Source: Hyperoplus lanceolatus
Lineage: Eukaryota > Chordata > Actinopteri > Uranoscopiformes > Ammodytidae
Direction of reading: 5' to 3'
Assembly: GCA_026929865.2 (NCBI GenBank)
Contig: CM049405.1
Location: 5,991,001-6,055,000 of the forward strand
Length of the DNA: 64,000 nt
Shown here: piece after piece, positions 26,101 to 37,809 of the stretch
Position numbering within the stretch: the first letter of the stretch is position 1
Layout: the number at the start of each line of letters is the position of its first letter
Position numbers and translations under genes: made by a program
The notes under the pieces: model-generated
Databases searched by the model: none
Told to the model about the DNA's origin: nothing
What the model saw: only the letters and a program-made list of their open reading frames with translations

Positions 26101-29100
26101 AAAATGAAATTAATCGATGCACAAAAGTTACAGGTATACACTCCAGCACCCTGTGTCTATCTTATCCTCCCCTTCAGACATAAGAACAGATTTGCTGTAG
26201 AACCGTCACATACTCAGAGGTGTATAATGCTCTGATAAACAAGTCACCTTGTGGAGACAAGCTTCACCTGCAGATCGATACTCCTCAGTGCTGCTGTTAT
26301 TATCTGGCAAAAATGAGAAACCACTCAGGCAGTTTCAACTCGCAAAAGGTGGTGACACCTAAACACAAAGGGCGTTAGCGGTTTGTGTGTGTGTGTGTGT
26401 GTGTGTGCGGGGGTGGACACAATTATGAAACAAACAAAAACCTCATTCAATTCAATTGAGCAAAAACTAATTATGATATAAATGAAAACAGTTTTCTATT
26501 ATGATGGTTTAACAAACTGCTAGGCAAAACTGTTTTGTGAACTAATTTAAATCCCTGTAGTTTCTTTTGCGTGGTTAGTTCTGAAAAACTTTGCTCTATT
26601 TGCATCCACACTTGAGAAGCAAACTGTGCTTTAAGATGTTATTTTGTGGTTATCTATATGCTATTTATTGCATTTTGGAAGGACAATATACTACTACTAT
26701 ACATTGAATCACAACAAGTCTACAAAAAACTCGAGTAGTGTCTCGGAGGTTTTGACTTGAAATTTCACATACTGTCCAAACAACCTTCACCAATGAGGCT
26801 GGGCGTCTGTGTCTCCTGACAGGATGCTCATTAAAGTTACAGTCAGTGTTGCTCACCACAACACACTATGCACTGTGTGGACTGAGAACAAGAGTGTTGA
26901 CATGTTGCATTTCCTTCATCAATAAGTCAATGAAGATCTCCTCCATCTGGATTATGGACAGTGAGTTATTTACATTTAGAACATTTTCCACCTAACAGTC
27001 TGATTAAGGTTACATTGTTAGTTCTATTAGCCAAATTGTTCTGGTTTGGTTTGGTTTTTTTGCTTTTACGTCCTGTGGTAAGTACTGTCATGGGCTCACG
27101 TCTTCCTATACTGGACATTGATTGGTTTGTAGATGGGCGTCTGTCTGATGTCGACGTAGCGTCAGTTTAGTGGGTAACCGTCATACATTGAACAAAATAA
27201 TTAAGAATTTTTGTATGAACTGAATAATTTGCTTGTCACTATAATGTATTATATTAATGTAAATATTATTATGGCATTACTACCAGCAGTTGTGAAGTGA
27301 AGTCAGCTCGTATCATATTTTCTGTCTTTCATACCGTCCCCAAAATACCTGTAAAGTGTGGACATTCTTTATGAGTTCTTTCCCAGTTTACTTTTACGAC
27401 ATTGTCTCACCATATTTCAATTCAAACTTTGTCTCATCCTCTCCCCATGTGCTACTGCGGCTCGTATTCCTGTTTCTGACTGCCACCACGACGACCAGGA
27501 CTTCCTGTAATTGGTCCCAGAGTCCAAACCATCAAAGCAATGTGTTTAACACTGGACACAAAGCAAACCATGATCAAATTCTATCTGGTTGAATCACTTC
27601 ATATCACCAGACCAAAGGCTTGGCTGTTTGGTCTGGTTCATTATCTTTCAGCTTCATAACATAACACTGGGGACGTTTTCACCTGTTATCTTGGTATGGT
27701 TTCAAATGAAAGTCTGAACTGGAAACAAGGTCACGGTGAAAGGCCCCTTAGAGACAGGTACGAAAAATCAACCTGCAGCTATCGACCTAAATCTAAAGTG
27801 TCCCCAGTGTTTCTATAACACTAGATTAACTAAGTTGTCTCATCACAACGAGCCTGTCTATAGCACAGCAGTGTCCTTCCAGTCACAGCAGAGATGCATT
27901 CAAATAATGAAATGAACATGAATACTTCAATAACAGCTGCAGATCTGGACATTGCTCATACTGCACAATGGCATGGAACTCTCTCTTTGATAAACAGTCA
28001 ATGACAACGTTTTGTCAAATGCACACTTGTCTCCATTGGGTCTTTAATGAATCTGATCAAAGCTTGTCATATCTTTCTGTCATCATAGTTTCCAAACCTC
28101 TGTGCTTTCGTCAATAGTCACTTTAAAACAGCACAATGACATCACAGTGTGAAAGACAGAAAGGAGTCAGCTGCAGTCTCTTTACCAGGATGTCAGGAGA
28201 AAAGCCTTTACATTGATTGGGTTCATTGATTCAGTACAGTAGACTGAACAGTTTTCAAGAACATCACATGAGTACACAGGAAGAAGAAGGCTGTTTTCTA
28301 TTAAACACCCCCTGAGGCTGAAAATAAACCCAGGCAGTAATTGCTGGACAGTGAGTGAGGAACACACTGTTGCTGCCTGGATTGCTTGTTCACATGCAAC
28401 ATTTAAGAAGGGCTCTTAGGAAGCTGGTCACGGTGGATGGAGGATGGTGGAACGAAGCGCAGGACTTGGACTGGAGGCTAAGACTTATCGACCAGTAGCA
28501 TTTTCTAAGAAGTGAGTACGAGGAACATTCAGTTATTGTCTAGCAAAGGAAAAAAGTCATAGAAATGATTTGAGTTTTAGTCCAATATTGAGTGATGCTG
28601 TTGCCAGCATTTATGCTCTCACAAATCAAAGCGAATATCTCATCTCGTTTTGACATTTGTTTTAATATCCGCATCATTCCGAGTTTTCAGATTACATCCA
28701 CAATGCTAGATCCCTCAAGCTTTATCCAAAAAGGTTAGTCAGCAATATCTGACCTTTCCCTGTTATATAATGGGTGGTATACAATATAGCAGTCAAAAAC
28801 CTTTTTAAATTCCACTGTCTTCTACTTTACTTTCTAGTCCGCGGTGTTGTCCTGCCAGCATCTTGCAAAGTTTCACATGAGAAGTCTCAGTCATACATAT
28901 TTGAAAACGTGTCCACTATCCAAACATCAAGTCAATTATTTCCACACACAATAAACCGAATCATCATAATAATTCAATTCTCAATCTGTTATAATATGCA
29001 CATAACAGACTCAGCTATAATTTATGATTAATTTGGCTCTTACATTAATCATGCGGGGCAGGTATTGATTTTGAATGAATTTGATTCAACGTCATGGTCA

Positions 29101-29751
29101 TTGGGCACTGAGAGGACGAAATGCAGTTTAGCATGGGAGAAGAAGGGCAACATATGAATATACTAAGACATATAAAGTATGAACAGTGTGATATTAAAAG
29201 ATGTGGAGATATACCGAATGAACAATAATACAAAATCAACTTATACAAATCTTACACAGTGCAGTTTTAAGCATGAGTATACGTTGTACTACAGAGTATT
29301 AAGTAAGAACAATGATAGGGATATCATATCAGATCTGAGAGGTTTCTTAAAAATAGCTCACACCTGCAGCCATAAGCAATCCCCTACTTTCAGTTGCCAT
29401 GGATTAAATCCAAAAATCCAGGAAAGCCTCACTGTGGCACTGAGTTACTGCCTTTGTCTCTATACTGTCTACCAGTTAAATAGTATAGTATAGCATCACG
29501 GCCCTGTAGTACAAAGTGCTGTCTATGGCATGCCGTTGATTGGCATACTCTCTCCTCCAAACAGTTATCTGATCTCAGCGGCCCGCGCTCTAACTGACAA
29601 GCCAGTCAGCAGAGAAGGAATGGGCAAAAAACCCAACCACTCTGTCATCCAAGACGCCTCTCTCAAGTTCTCACTCTTAATCACATCTAGCAGAGCTGGC
29701 GTTTGTGTTTCTGATGCCACCAGCAAGAATTCTACTCACACTCTCATCCAT
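26101..29751. other. Non-coding stretch
   Basis: No domain-bearing ORF. 27470-27760 contains GGTCTGGTTCA and GGTGAAAGG-type text suggesting a decayed MITE. The remainder is unassigned. Confidence 0.4.
26379..26407. repeat. (TG)n microsatellite
   Basis: About 13 TG units followed by GCGGGGGTGG. Confidence 0.9.
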
Positions 29752-30045
29752 TTAAAAGGTGGTGTCAGCGATTCTGGAGAACGCTTGTCAACATCCATGT
29801 GTTCAAGATCAGCTTACCTGTCCGTACTGTGTGTGCGCTGAGAAAAAAAAAATCCAGTGTTAATACAAAGCTTAGGTTCTGTTTAACAAAGGGGACCCAT
29901 CGTAGCGAGCACCATGCCCGTTTACAGAGCCTAGGCTGTGTATAAACACTGAATTTTTTTCAGCGCACACAGTACTGACAGGTAGAAGATCCTGAGGTGA
30001 TTTCGACAACAAGTATTCTCCAGAATCACTGACTCTACCTTTTAT
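29752..30045. mobile_element. Foldback MITE, copy 2
   Basis: AAAGGTGGTGTCAGCGATTC at the left and GAATCACTGACTCTACCTTT at the right are inverted. The centre GCCCGTTTACAGAGCCTAGG is shared with copy 1. A near-palindrome of 294 bases without coding capacity. Confidence 0.7.
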
Positions 30046-30401
30046 ACTTGATACTTAGTTATGTGATATTTGTCTGCAACACAAATTAGTTCTTCAAAAA
30101 AGGAGCTTATTTCAAAGTAATTTCTAAACTAACTGATGGCACATTAAGAAGTCTACTCACATTGTCAGACATTTGGTACAAAACCAACAAAGATCAGACC
30201 ATTGGTCAAGTCAAGCCTTGTTGCAGGGTAAAAAAACTAAAGAAACTTTCCAATACTTTACCTTTATACCTTGATGAGAAAATGTGATGTCATTAAGTGC
30301 GTTTATGCAAATGCTGCAGCTTTGTTGGAGTAATGGCGGGCAGGGAACTGCAGCGGCATAATCAGGCATGTAAGGTCATGAGAAGTGATGGAGCAGCGCT
30401 T

Positions 30402-30480
30402 TGTCTCTCCCTCTGTCTCTCTCTTTCTCTCCCTCTCTCTCCCTCTCTCTCCCCTCTCTCTCCCTCAGTCTCTCTCTCTT
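30402..30480. repeat. CT-rich low-complexity tract
   Basis: Repeated TCTCTCCC units directly before the Harbinger-like block. Confidence 0.9.
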
Positions 30481-30486
30481 TTATAA

Positions 30487-30841
30487 CTGCCTCACGCAGT
30501 CCCATGCAGCGCTCCTAAGTGGCCGGTGCACTATTGAATCAGCTCTCTACTCAGTTTCACACCATAAGCTGCACAATTTTAAGTGATTAATATCTTTACT
30601 GGGTCTGAGCAAACGCTACATTTGTATTACCTTCTAATAATTGTCCAACAAAGTCATCGGGTTAATTCGGCACAGCCTGCACTGCGAGTCCATGCTGTTT
30701 ACAAACTTGCGACACGAGCTGAGAGCTGGCGGGAATGGAGCGTATCCTATGCTCACATCCATATTGATAAATGCCGAGATTTGAGTGGAAATGTACGTAC
30801 ACCCATTTTTCTGGTCTACGCACGGTTGATAAATGGGGGCC
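30487..30841. mobile_element. Right-end fragment of Harbinger-like element
   Basis: Matches 33920-34272 almost collinearly (CACGCAGTCCCATGCAGCGC onward) and ends with the terminus TTGATAAATGGGGGCC. It abuts ATT and then the next element's left terminus. Confidence 0.65.
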
Positions 30842-31055
30842 ATTGGCCCCCATTTATCAAACTTGCGTGGAAACCGGTGCAGATTCTGGCGCAAATACCT
30901 CCCTACGCCAGGTATTGCGTGGTATTTATCAAACAGTCGTATCGCGCCAATCTCGGCGTACGCCAGGCCATTACAATGCGGCGATGAGTACCATCCAGAT
31001 CACGCCCCCTATGTTTTCTTCAGTTTAGAGGCCTCGGCCCTAGAGGCTTTACGAC

Positions 31056-31270
31056 ATGGATATGCGCATTACGGCACAGAAGAGAAATCTCTCTGAAGTA
31101 GAAATTGACAGAATAACAATAAAAAAAAAAAAAGAGTTTCATTTCGGAGCATTACAAGCGGCATCAAAGGACGACAGAAGGCAGCAGTTAGCAAGGAAAT
31201 AACTGCTGCGGTCAACAGCGTTGGTGTTGACAACAAACGATCTCCAGCTGAGGATTTTGCATTTGAGGTT
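31056..31270 (+). pseudogene. Myb/SANT-like protein remnant of a Harbinger element
   Basis: Begins MDMRITAQKRNLSEVEIDRI. After a frame change in a poly-A run it continues SITSGIKGRQKAAVSKEI, TAAVNSVGVDNKRSPAE. This follows the Myb_DNA-bind_5 pattern (KR..LSE.E...; SG...K...W..I..AVN.VG...R..AE) of Harbinger ORF1 and NAIF1-like proteins. The reading frame is lost after about 31270. It binds subterminal DNA in intact relatives. Confidence 0.5.
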
Positions 31271-31821
31271 TACATCAGTAGGCTACTATCGCTCAAATGC
31301 TATAAAACAGCATATACAAGTAGGCCTATATGTCGCCATTTCTTTACATAGGCTAGATGAAGAAAAAGTGGTCTGACTCAAAAATCGCCACTAAAAAAAG
31401 CGTGTTGCTGTTCTGAAATGCAACCAACTGAGGGTGCCGGCATAATATAAGTGGTAGAGGAGAAACAGTCGACGCACCAACTGTCCGGTAATGGTCCCCA
31501 TAAAATAAATACAGGTCTGCAGAGATTTGAACGATTAGAATGTATTGGCCCTTTTAGATAGCACTACTCAAAAGGGTTGTACAAACTAAAAATAACACAT
31601 TTTGCGTTTTACTGTATGACAGCACGAGTGGTCAGCCCGCGGTCAGCTGCACAAGCCGACTCCGGCAACGACTGGAGCTGCGAGAGCGCCTTCACTGTCC
31701 TGCTCCACCAGCAGATCGGAAAAACGTGCCGTGTAGGTACCAGATCGACTCGGGCTGCAAGATTGACTCGGGGTCCTAGATGCGCGATTATGACGCACTT
31801 CCTGTAAACTTTGTCTTTTAA

Positions 31822-32626
31822 ATGCGCATGCGCTATGGTTATGCGCGCTCTGTTTATCCCACTTGCTATCCCGCTATCTCGGTAAGTATGTTGTACGATC
31901 TCTAATGATTTTCTAATTTAAGACTATGAATAATAATCTAATGTACAAAGATAAACCTAGTCATACGCTTATCAAATTACTGAAATTAAACATACATTGT
32001 ATAACATGACCGTTTATGATAAGATAATATTTTTGGCTTTAGATTGATATTAACGTGAGCTAATAAACATTATTAGCGGGGGGGCGTTAGCTTTGATAAG
32101 ATGATATGTGGCTTTAGATTGGATAGCTAACGCAGCCAATAAACGGTAGCAGGGGGGGGCTTTCATCAATACAGGATTAGTTTTGTAGGTGTTAATTACC
32201 CTATCCCTATACCAGGGAATCTATTTTATTCTGGTCTTAATCTGAAAACTGTCTTTGTGCAGCTGCATTACAACCCTGGGTCAGTCACTTATCCATTGGC
32301 TTACTTTTTTCTTCTTACCATTAATCATCTGTTAGTCTTTATTAACGTTTGCATGTCCTTAATCCAGAACCTTAAACTTCGAAAAATAAATGTTACTATT
32401 TGCTGATAGTTATAGCAGCACTAACAGGACAGTATATTTACATATTTTACTTTAACATGGTGTATATTCATAATGGGGACAAACTCAATGTTTTTCTAAC
32501 GGCCTATATGTTAGGGAAGTATGGGGATTGGAACGTGAACATCTCTTTAACACTTTGTTTCCTGTCTGTTATCAGGACCCCATCGTGCAGCCCATCCTGG
32601 ACCCCATCAATCATGAAAATAAATAA
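31822..32626 (+). CDS. Two-exon mini gene in the unclassified transposon
   Basis: Exon 1 at 31822-31881 starts MRMRYGYARSV and ends at a strong donor (TCG then GTAAGT). Exon 2 at 32576-32626 follows a good pyrimidine tract and ATCAG acceptor. The join is in frame and gives a 37-codon ORF ending DPINHENK, with AATAAA overlapping the stop. It may be the first and last exons of a lost, longer transposon gene. No known domain. Whether it is translated is unknown. Confidence 0.4.
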
Positions 32627-32727
32627 TAAAAAGAATTGATGAAAATTAAGATTCAACACTGGCTTTATTCAACATCTAGATGTTTCAAACAAAAGTTGTT
32701 ATACAAAAATGTATTGTTTTAATATTA

Positions 32728-32872
32728 TCAATCCAGCAGAGCTTCATGATATCTATTATTCCAAAAGTGTACCCTATTCACCTGCTGTGTCACATATTGC
32801 GAACTATTCCCATTGAGAAATGTTCATAGACTTACCGTAAATAGTAGGCTGTTTGGACAGTCGATGGCATTG
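32728..32872 (-). pseudogene. C-terminal exons of an unknown transposon protein
   Basis: On the minus strand, exon 32836-32872 (acceptor TTGCAG, donor ACG/GTAAGT) joins in frame to exon 32728-32781. The C-terminus reads LLFTVNRVHFWNNRYHEALLD, with AATAAA at about 32664-32670 just beyond. The intron is only 54 bases. No upstream exons were recognised, so this is the 3' end of a gene truncated by internal deletion. The family is unknown to me. Confidence 0.4.
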
Positions 32873-34275
32873 CTGCAAGACACTACAAAAGGTGGTATAT
32901 GTGGTTGAATAAGTAAAATACAAATCAGATTAAACAAAATCTGATGTACTTTTTTATTTTATTTAATGAAGGTTGAATGAATGAATCTATTTATCAGTGA
33001 TGCAAGACACTACAAATGCTCCAGGGGCTGGAAATTATACATCTGAGCCACACCTTTACATTTTTTAACTGATAAATATCATTATGAAACTCTCATTATA
33101 CACATTGTTTTTCAGTGTGATGTAAAATAACAGTGAACCCAGGGGATAGTTGTTCTTTTAATAAAATAGTATTTAAAAATACATGCTAGAGTACATTAAA
33201 CTAAAATACTCATTCAATGTTTAAAGTATTATTAAATAAATGTTTAATAAATTAAACAAAACTCAAAAACCGGGGTTAAACCTTGCTAAACTATAAATTC
33301 GTGATAAAATAAAATGTAATTTAACCTTAATAATGAGAGATGACTAATAAGCCAAACGTAACAACTAATTTTAAACCTTGCAGAACAATAAATAAATCGA
33401 TCTATCTATGGAGCCTACTGGCTAAGCTATCAGCTAGCTGATCTTTTACATGTTGTTTGAGCTGCACCATCAGCTATCGCGATCTTTTCAAATGTTGTGT
33501 ATGTCCAATAACAGCGTAGCAGTAGCGTAGCAGTAGCTGTAGTAGCAGTATCTATGGTGACAACGCCAAGTGTCGCATACGCCTTGCCGCTATGTAGCAG
33601 TATCTATGGTGACAACGTCAAGTGTTGATATCGTCATCAGTAGGCGCAGGACCCCGAGTCAATCTTGCAAGCCCGAGTCGATCTGGTACCTACACCGGTT
33701 AACGGTGGAAATATATCGTCATGGAAGCGATCAGTGACACATTAAAAGAGGAACTAACATCTAGAAGGGCGTCAAATAAAATGTTAAGCTGAATGTTGTG
33801 CGTGTATTTTATCATAAAGAGCAGTGTAGGCCAACTACATATTTAATACTGTGGCTAACATTTTGAATGAATGCGGCCCCTGTGCCTCAGTGTCCCCCAG
33901 CTGCTCCAGACGGAGACAACTGCCCTCACGCAGTCCCATGCAGCGCTCCTAAGTGGCCGTGCACTATTGAATCAGCTCTCCTACTCAGTTTCACACCATA
34001 AGCTGCACATTTTTAAGTGATTAATATATTTATTTCTGACTGAGCAACACTGCATTTGTATTATCTTCTAATAATTAAACAAAGTCATCGGCTACCCGGC
34101 ACAGCCTGCACTGCGGTCCATGCTGTTTACAAACTTGCGTACACGAGCTGAGAGAAGCGTGGGATTTGAGCGTGGTCCTACGCCGCGTCCATATTGATAA
34201 ATGCCGAGGTTTGCGTGGGAAATGTGCGTACACCCACATTTCTGGTCTACGCAAGGTTGATAAATGGGGGCCATT

Positions 34276-34400
34276 GGCCCCCATTTATCAAACTTGTGGA
34301 AACCGGTGGAAACCGGTGCAGATTCTGGCGCAAATACCTCCCTACGCCAGGTATTGCGTGGTATTTATCAAACAGTCGTATCGCGCCAATCTCGGCCAAT
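34276..34400. mobile_element. Left-end fragment of Harbinger-like element
   Basis: Matches 30845-30955 (GGCCCCCATTTATCAAACTTG onward) up to CGCGCCAATCTCGG, with a short tandem GTGGAAACCG duplication. Sequence after 34400 differs from the middle unit, so it is a different deletion derivative. 34410-34630 holds a 64-codon frame (ELSDRNRELLSHKLWKLS) that I cannot assign. Confidence 0.55.
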
Positions 34401-34680
34401 GTGTGCTAATTATTGGGGTTTGGGCTTTTTAGTAAGTGTCTGCGTTAGCCCTATTTATCCTTCATCTTTTCATCTACTTCAGTCTCTTCATTATCGCCAT
34501 CATCAGACAGCCTCGAGCAGAGCTGTCTGATCGCAATCGCGAGCTCCTTTCACATAAACTCTGGAAATTATCCAGAGAATCTAACCGAGAATTTTTGGGA
34601 AACTACCATTCCACAGATGCAGCACAGTAGGCGATTGTGGGGGTGGATCACATTCAAATATGTTACGCCCATCCCGCCGC

Positions 34681-35445
34681 CAGTGGCGATTCTTTTTTTT
34701 TTTATATATATATTTTTTCCTGATATTTAGCCTAGATCAGAGATGATATGTATTATTTTTTTCTTTCTTAACTTTAACTTTTTTTTTATTGGTAGTTGCC
34801 ACGTTCATCACACAAACACTCAAATCCACTGATATGAGATCAGTTTGCAATTTTCAAGAACTAAATTAATGGTAGGAGGACTATGGCCACTAGAACTGGT
34901 CTCTGGTCAGCAAAGGTCTTGAAAACAGCATAAGTGTGCTTGTGACACGCATGCCACCCTTGCACGTGTATGGCACATGTGCCCCATCAAATTTTTGAAA
35001 TCTGAACAAAAAAATAAAAGTTTGTAGTTAGCAATTGTAACATGTTCTTAGTAAGGGCAGAATTTCATAAAGGTTTATTTTAGCAAGATATTTGGTCAAA
35101 AGCTAGTGGTCATCCATCCCTCTGTCCAGTTGTTAGGCATCTGGCTGCTAGCAAATTAAGTTCTCTTGCTAATTTAACTGTTCATCTGAACTGAAATAAA
35201 TGTTGACTTTTTTCTTTATTCTCTTCGCCAGAATGCACCAGAATGCTTAGATTACATGTTAAAAACACAAAAAAATCTGACAAACATAACATACTAACAT
35301 GATTTGGGCATTTGGGATTATAAATCATCTTTAAATTGGTTGTACAGCATATCACATGCTATTCATTCAGGTGTGCGATCGCCACCCCACTCCAGCTCTG
35401 TGGCCCACCTTGGCCACCACAGTCAATTTCCTGGAGACGCCACTG
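34681..35445. mobile_element. hAT-like MITE
   Basis: Left end CAGTGGCGATTCTTTT; right end GGAGACGCCACTG (complement CAGTGGCGTCTCC). The terminus resembles common teleost hAT elements. The flanking 8-mers CCCGCCGC and GCCCCCAC match at only 5 of 8 positions, so the target duplication is decayed or the ends are imprecise. AT-rich interior without transposase. Confidence 0.5.
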
Positions 35446-35852
35446 GCCCCCACCCCTGACCCTTGGGGGCCACCTGGGTAAAGCCCGGGTAAAGTCAGGG
35501 TTGAACAACCCTGGCATTTGTTTTCAAACATACAGCTCACTCGGGTCACTTTTAGTAACAGTACATGTGTGAAAGGATCATGCTAGCAGGCACACGGTTT
35601 CAGTTTTACCAAAAAGTCCATTTTAATAATGTAATCTGATATTATATGATCTCATAGTACAATATTGGGTTCTTGAGCTAATAAATTCAAATATCAGGAT
35701 TAAAAAACTGCTGAGGTATTGATGGTCCCCCTAGACACTGAACAGGGTGTCATATGTTATTTCCTATGATGACTGGGTGCATCCTTTTTAGCAATTGGTC
35801 CCTGAACTTTGTAAGTTGCTACCTCTGGTGAATGTCAAACAAGGCTATGAAC

Positions 35853-37801
35853 CAGGGGCGTCAGCTCACCCAATACCATACAGGGGCACAATAGGGCACC
35901 AAAAAAAAATGCGAGCGCGCGAAGCTAAAAAAATGTTGGGCAATTATTTATTTAAAAAAAGCATGGGCACAGATATTTAATGCAAGCACGCGAGCAAATA
36001 TTTTATAGCACTTATTTATTATCATAAAGCGGCAGATAACCATTAAAAGTTCAAATAAAATTAATCAAATCTAAGCTGAGTCTCACCTGTCAGTGTCATC
36101 TCTCAATGCCAACTCTACCTGCGTCCCTTCAATCTGCTCCTCTGCACTCTGCTGCACTGAGTCTTGAAGCAACAAGAACATATTACAGTCTCCTGTCTGC
36201 ATTTTCACTATCTAGATTTTTATATATGCATAAGTAAAGTTACTTGTGTATAACCTGTTTGCAGTTATTCCTAATTAATATGAAAGTAATAGTCATATCA
36301 CCTCGTGCTCATCAACATCCCTCTCTCCTTCACCTTTTCCTTCAACTCCTCCGTCACCTCCTCCGGCACTCTGCTGCTCCTCTTTGTCTGGACAGATATG
36401 TAACTGTTAGGCTTGGGCTAGTGACCAGTGGTCAACTCAACTGGGTTGTTACCTAAAAGTGGTTTGCATTGCCTTGTTACCTAGCGTACCTCTCTCATTT
36501 CTCCTTGCTGCTTTATCCCTGCTCCGAGCGAATAACTTTCTGATGTCCATCTACAAGAACAATGTTGTTTGAGTTGAATTGAGATCAACATCATAACTAA
36601 TACAGTAGGCTGTTATATCTAGTTCCAAATAATGAGATAACAAATAATTCAATGCCAGCAAAAGCTCATAAAATAACATAGCCTACTAGTACAACATACT
36701 TCTTCCATAACTCTCTACATACCTGACACACCAAAAAAACGAATAGTAAAAACAGGACATTCGTCTATATGCATGCTATGAATGATGCCTATCAATTGTT
36801 TTTTTTTCTACATTATGTTTCTACTGTCTTGAAAGTAACCACCTGTATGTCATCATGCCCTTAATGTCTATAAAAGCTTTTGTCTGTAGGCCTACTCGAG
36901 AGAAAACACCAGAATGAGAATACCCTCAGAATCATTCATTTTCAACTTTGAGACCAACGTGCGCTTGAGCTGCTTAAGCCAGCCTGCTTATTTAAGCAAG
37001 CAACAGCGTACAAAACAGCTTCCACCTCCAAGTGTTGTATTCCTGTTATAACGCTGGGTATAACATCGGTGCCATTGGTTCCAGGCAACTTGAGAAGATG
37101 TCTTATACAGTATGCCGATAGCTAGATAACTAAGCTGACAAGACAACTTGGATACTCCCATCACGGATCATCACCCCCTGAAAACACGAACGTAAAGAAT
37201 CGAGAAACACCATAAGCATGTAGTGTGAACCCGACATTTGTGATCTTTCTCCGATCAACAGGTCCCAGCTTAAACAGTTATCGCTACAGTTTAATATATT
37301 AGCGAACTGTCTGGCTACTATAGCATAACGACAGACGTGACCACATTAGCTAATACCACCACTTCAGAGACGCCCTTCACCTTATTTGATGAAAGGCATA
37401 CACATTTGTTAGACATTCTATGCTTCCAGAGGATAAAAATGTAACGCTTACTGTTTACTTCACTTCACGCCGGCCGGAGTGAATGGTCGCTGACGCTGTG
37501 CTGGACAGGTTCAAAAAGTCGATATCAAGGAGAATGATTCTCTCCTCAGTGTGTGCATTCGTCACGTACATTTCATTGCAGCGGCCGGCCAATGAGGGGG
37601 GCACCATGCATATAGGCCTATTTTAAGAAAAAAAAATGCAAGCATGCATTCTGTAGATTGCCAGATGAGTCAGACTTAAAAAAAAAATTAAAGGTATAAA
37701 TAAATTAATTAATTAAAAAATCAGTGCCCCAGGCATACCCAGGCACCGCAGATCCACAACGGGGCACGTGCCCCGGTGAAAAGGGTCTGCCGACGCCGAT
37801 G
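35853..37801 (-). mobile_element. hAT element, internally deleted, with perfect 8-bp target duplication
   Basis: CTATGAAC flanks both ends (35845-35852 and 37802-37809). Termini CAGGGGCGTCAGC and GCCGACGCCGATG are imperfect inverted repeats with GGGGCAC text inside each. The 1949-base element keeps a promoter-side half and the possible first transposase exons on the minus strand; the catalytic part is missing. Confidence 0.8.
36087..36550 (-). pseudogene. Possible N-terminal exons of a TTF-type hAT transposase
   Basis: Minus-strand exon 36490-36550 starts MDIRKLFARSRDKAARRNER, like the MDIR-FF start of TTF-type hAT transposases. A GT donor joins it in frame to 36302-36387 (DKEEQQSAGG to DVDEHE), and then perhaps to 36087-36151 (QSAEEQIEGTQVELALRDDTDR). 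The acidic linker is typical of these proteins. Zinc finger and catalytic domains are absent because the element ends at 35853. Exon 3's acceptor is the least certain. Confidence 0.45.
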
Positions 37802-37809
37802 CTATGAAC

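Larger units (their letters stand above)
31732..33694. mobile_element. Unclassified 1.96-kb DNA transposon with two convergent mini transcription units
   Basis: Terminal inverted repeats of about 45 bases begin TGTAGGTACCAGATCGACTC and end GAGTCGATCTGGTACCTACA, with one mismatch region. The flanks are CCG on each side. Inside are a plus-strand two-exon unit (31822-32626) and a minus-strand unit (32728-32872), each ending in AATAAA. A 77-base-period tandem repeat lies near 32018-32160 and a 52-base-period repeat at 33542-33627. I do not recognise the superfamily. Confidence 0.65.
30845..34272. mobile_element. Harbinger-like element, middle unit of a head-to-tail arrangement
   Basis: Left terminus GGCCCCCATTTATCAA and right terminus TTGATAAATGGGGGCC are perfect inverted repeats, with ATT on both sides (30842-30844 and 34273-34275). 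Near the left end is a Myb/SANT-like coding remnant, as in PIF/Harbinger elements. The interior is interrupted by a 1.96-kb DNA transposon at 31732-33694. The flanks are themselves ends of the same family. An alternative reading is that 30487-30955 and 33920-34400 are direct repeats with a central palindrome. Confidence 0.55.

Noticed and set aside
30487..34400. LTR retrotransposon with 480-base direct repeats
   Set aside because: Repeats lack TG...CA ends, primer site and pol; terminal palindromes and the Myb-like relic fit Harbinger better.
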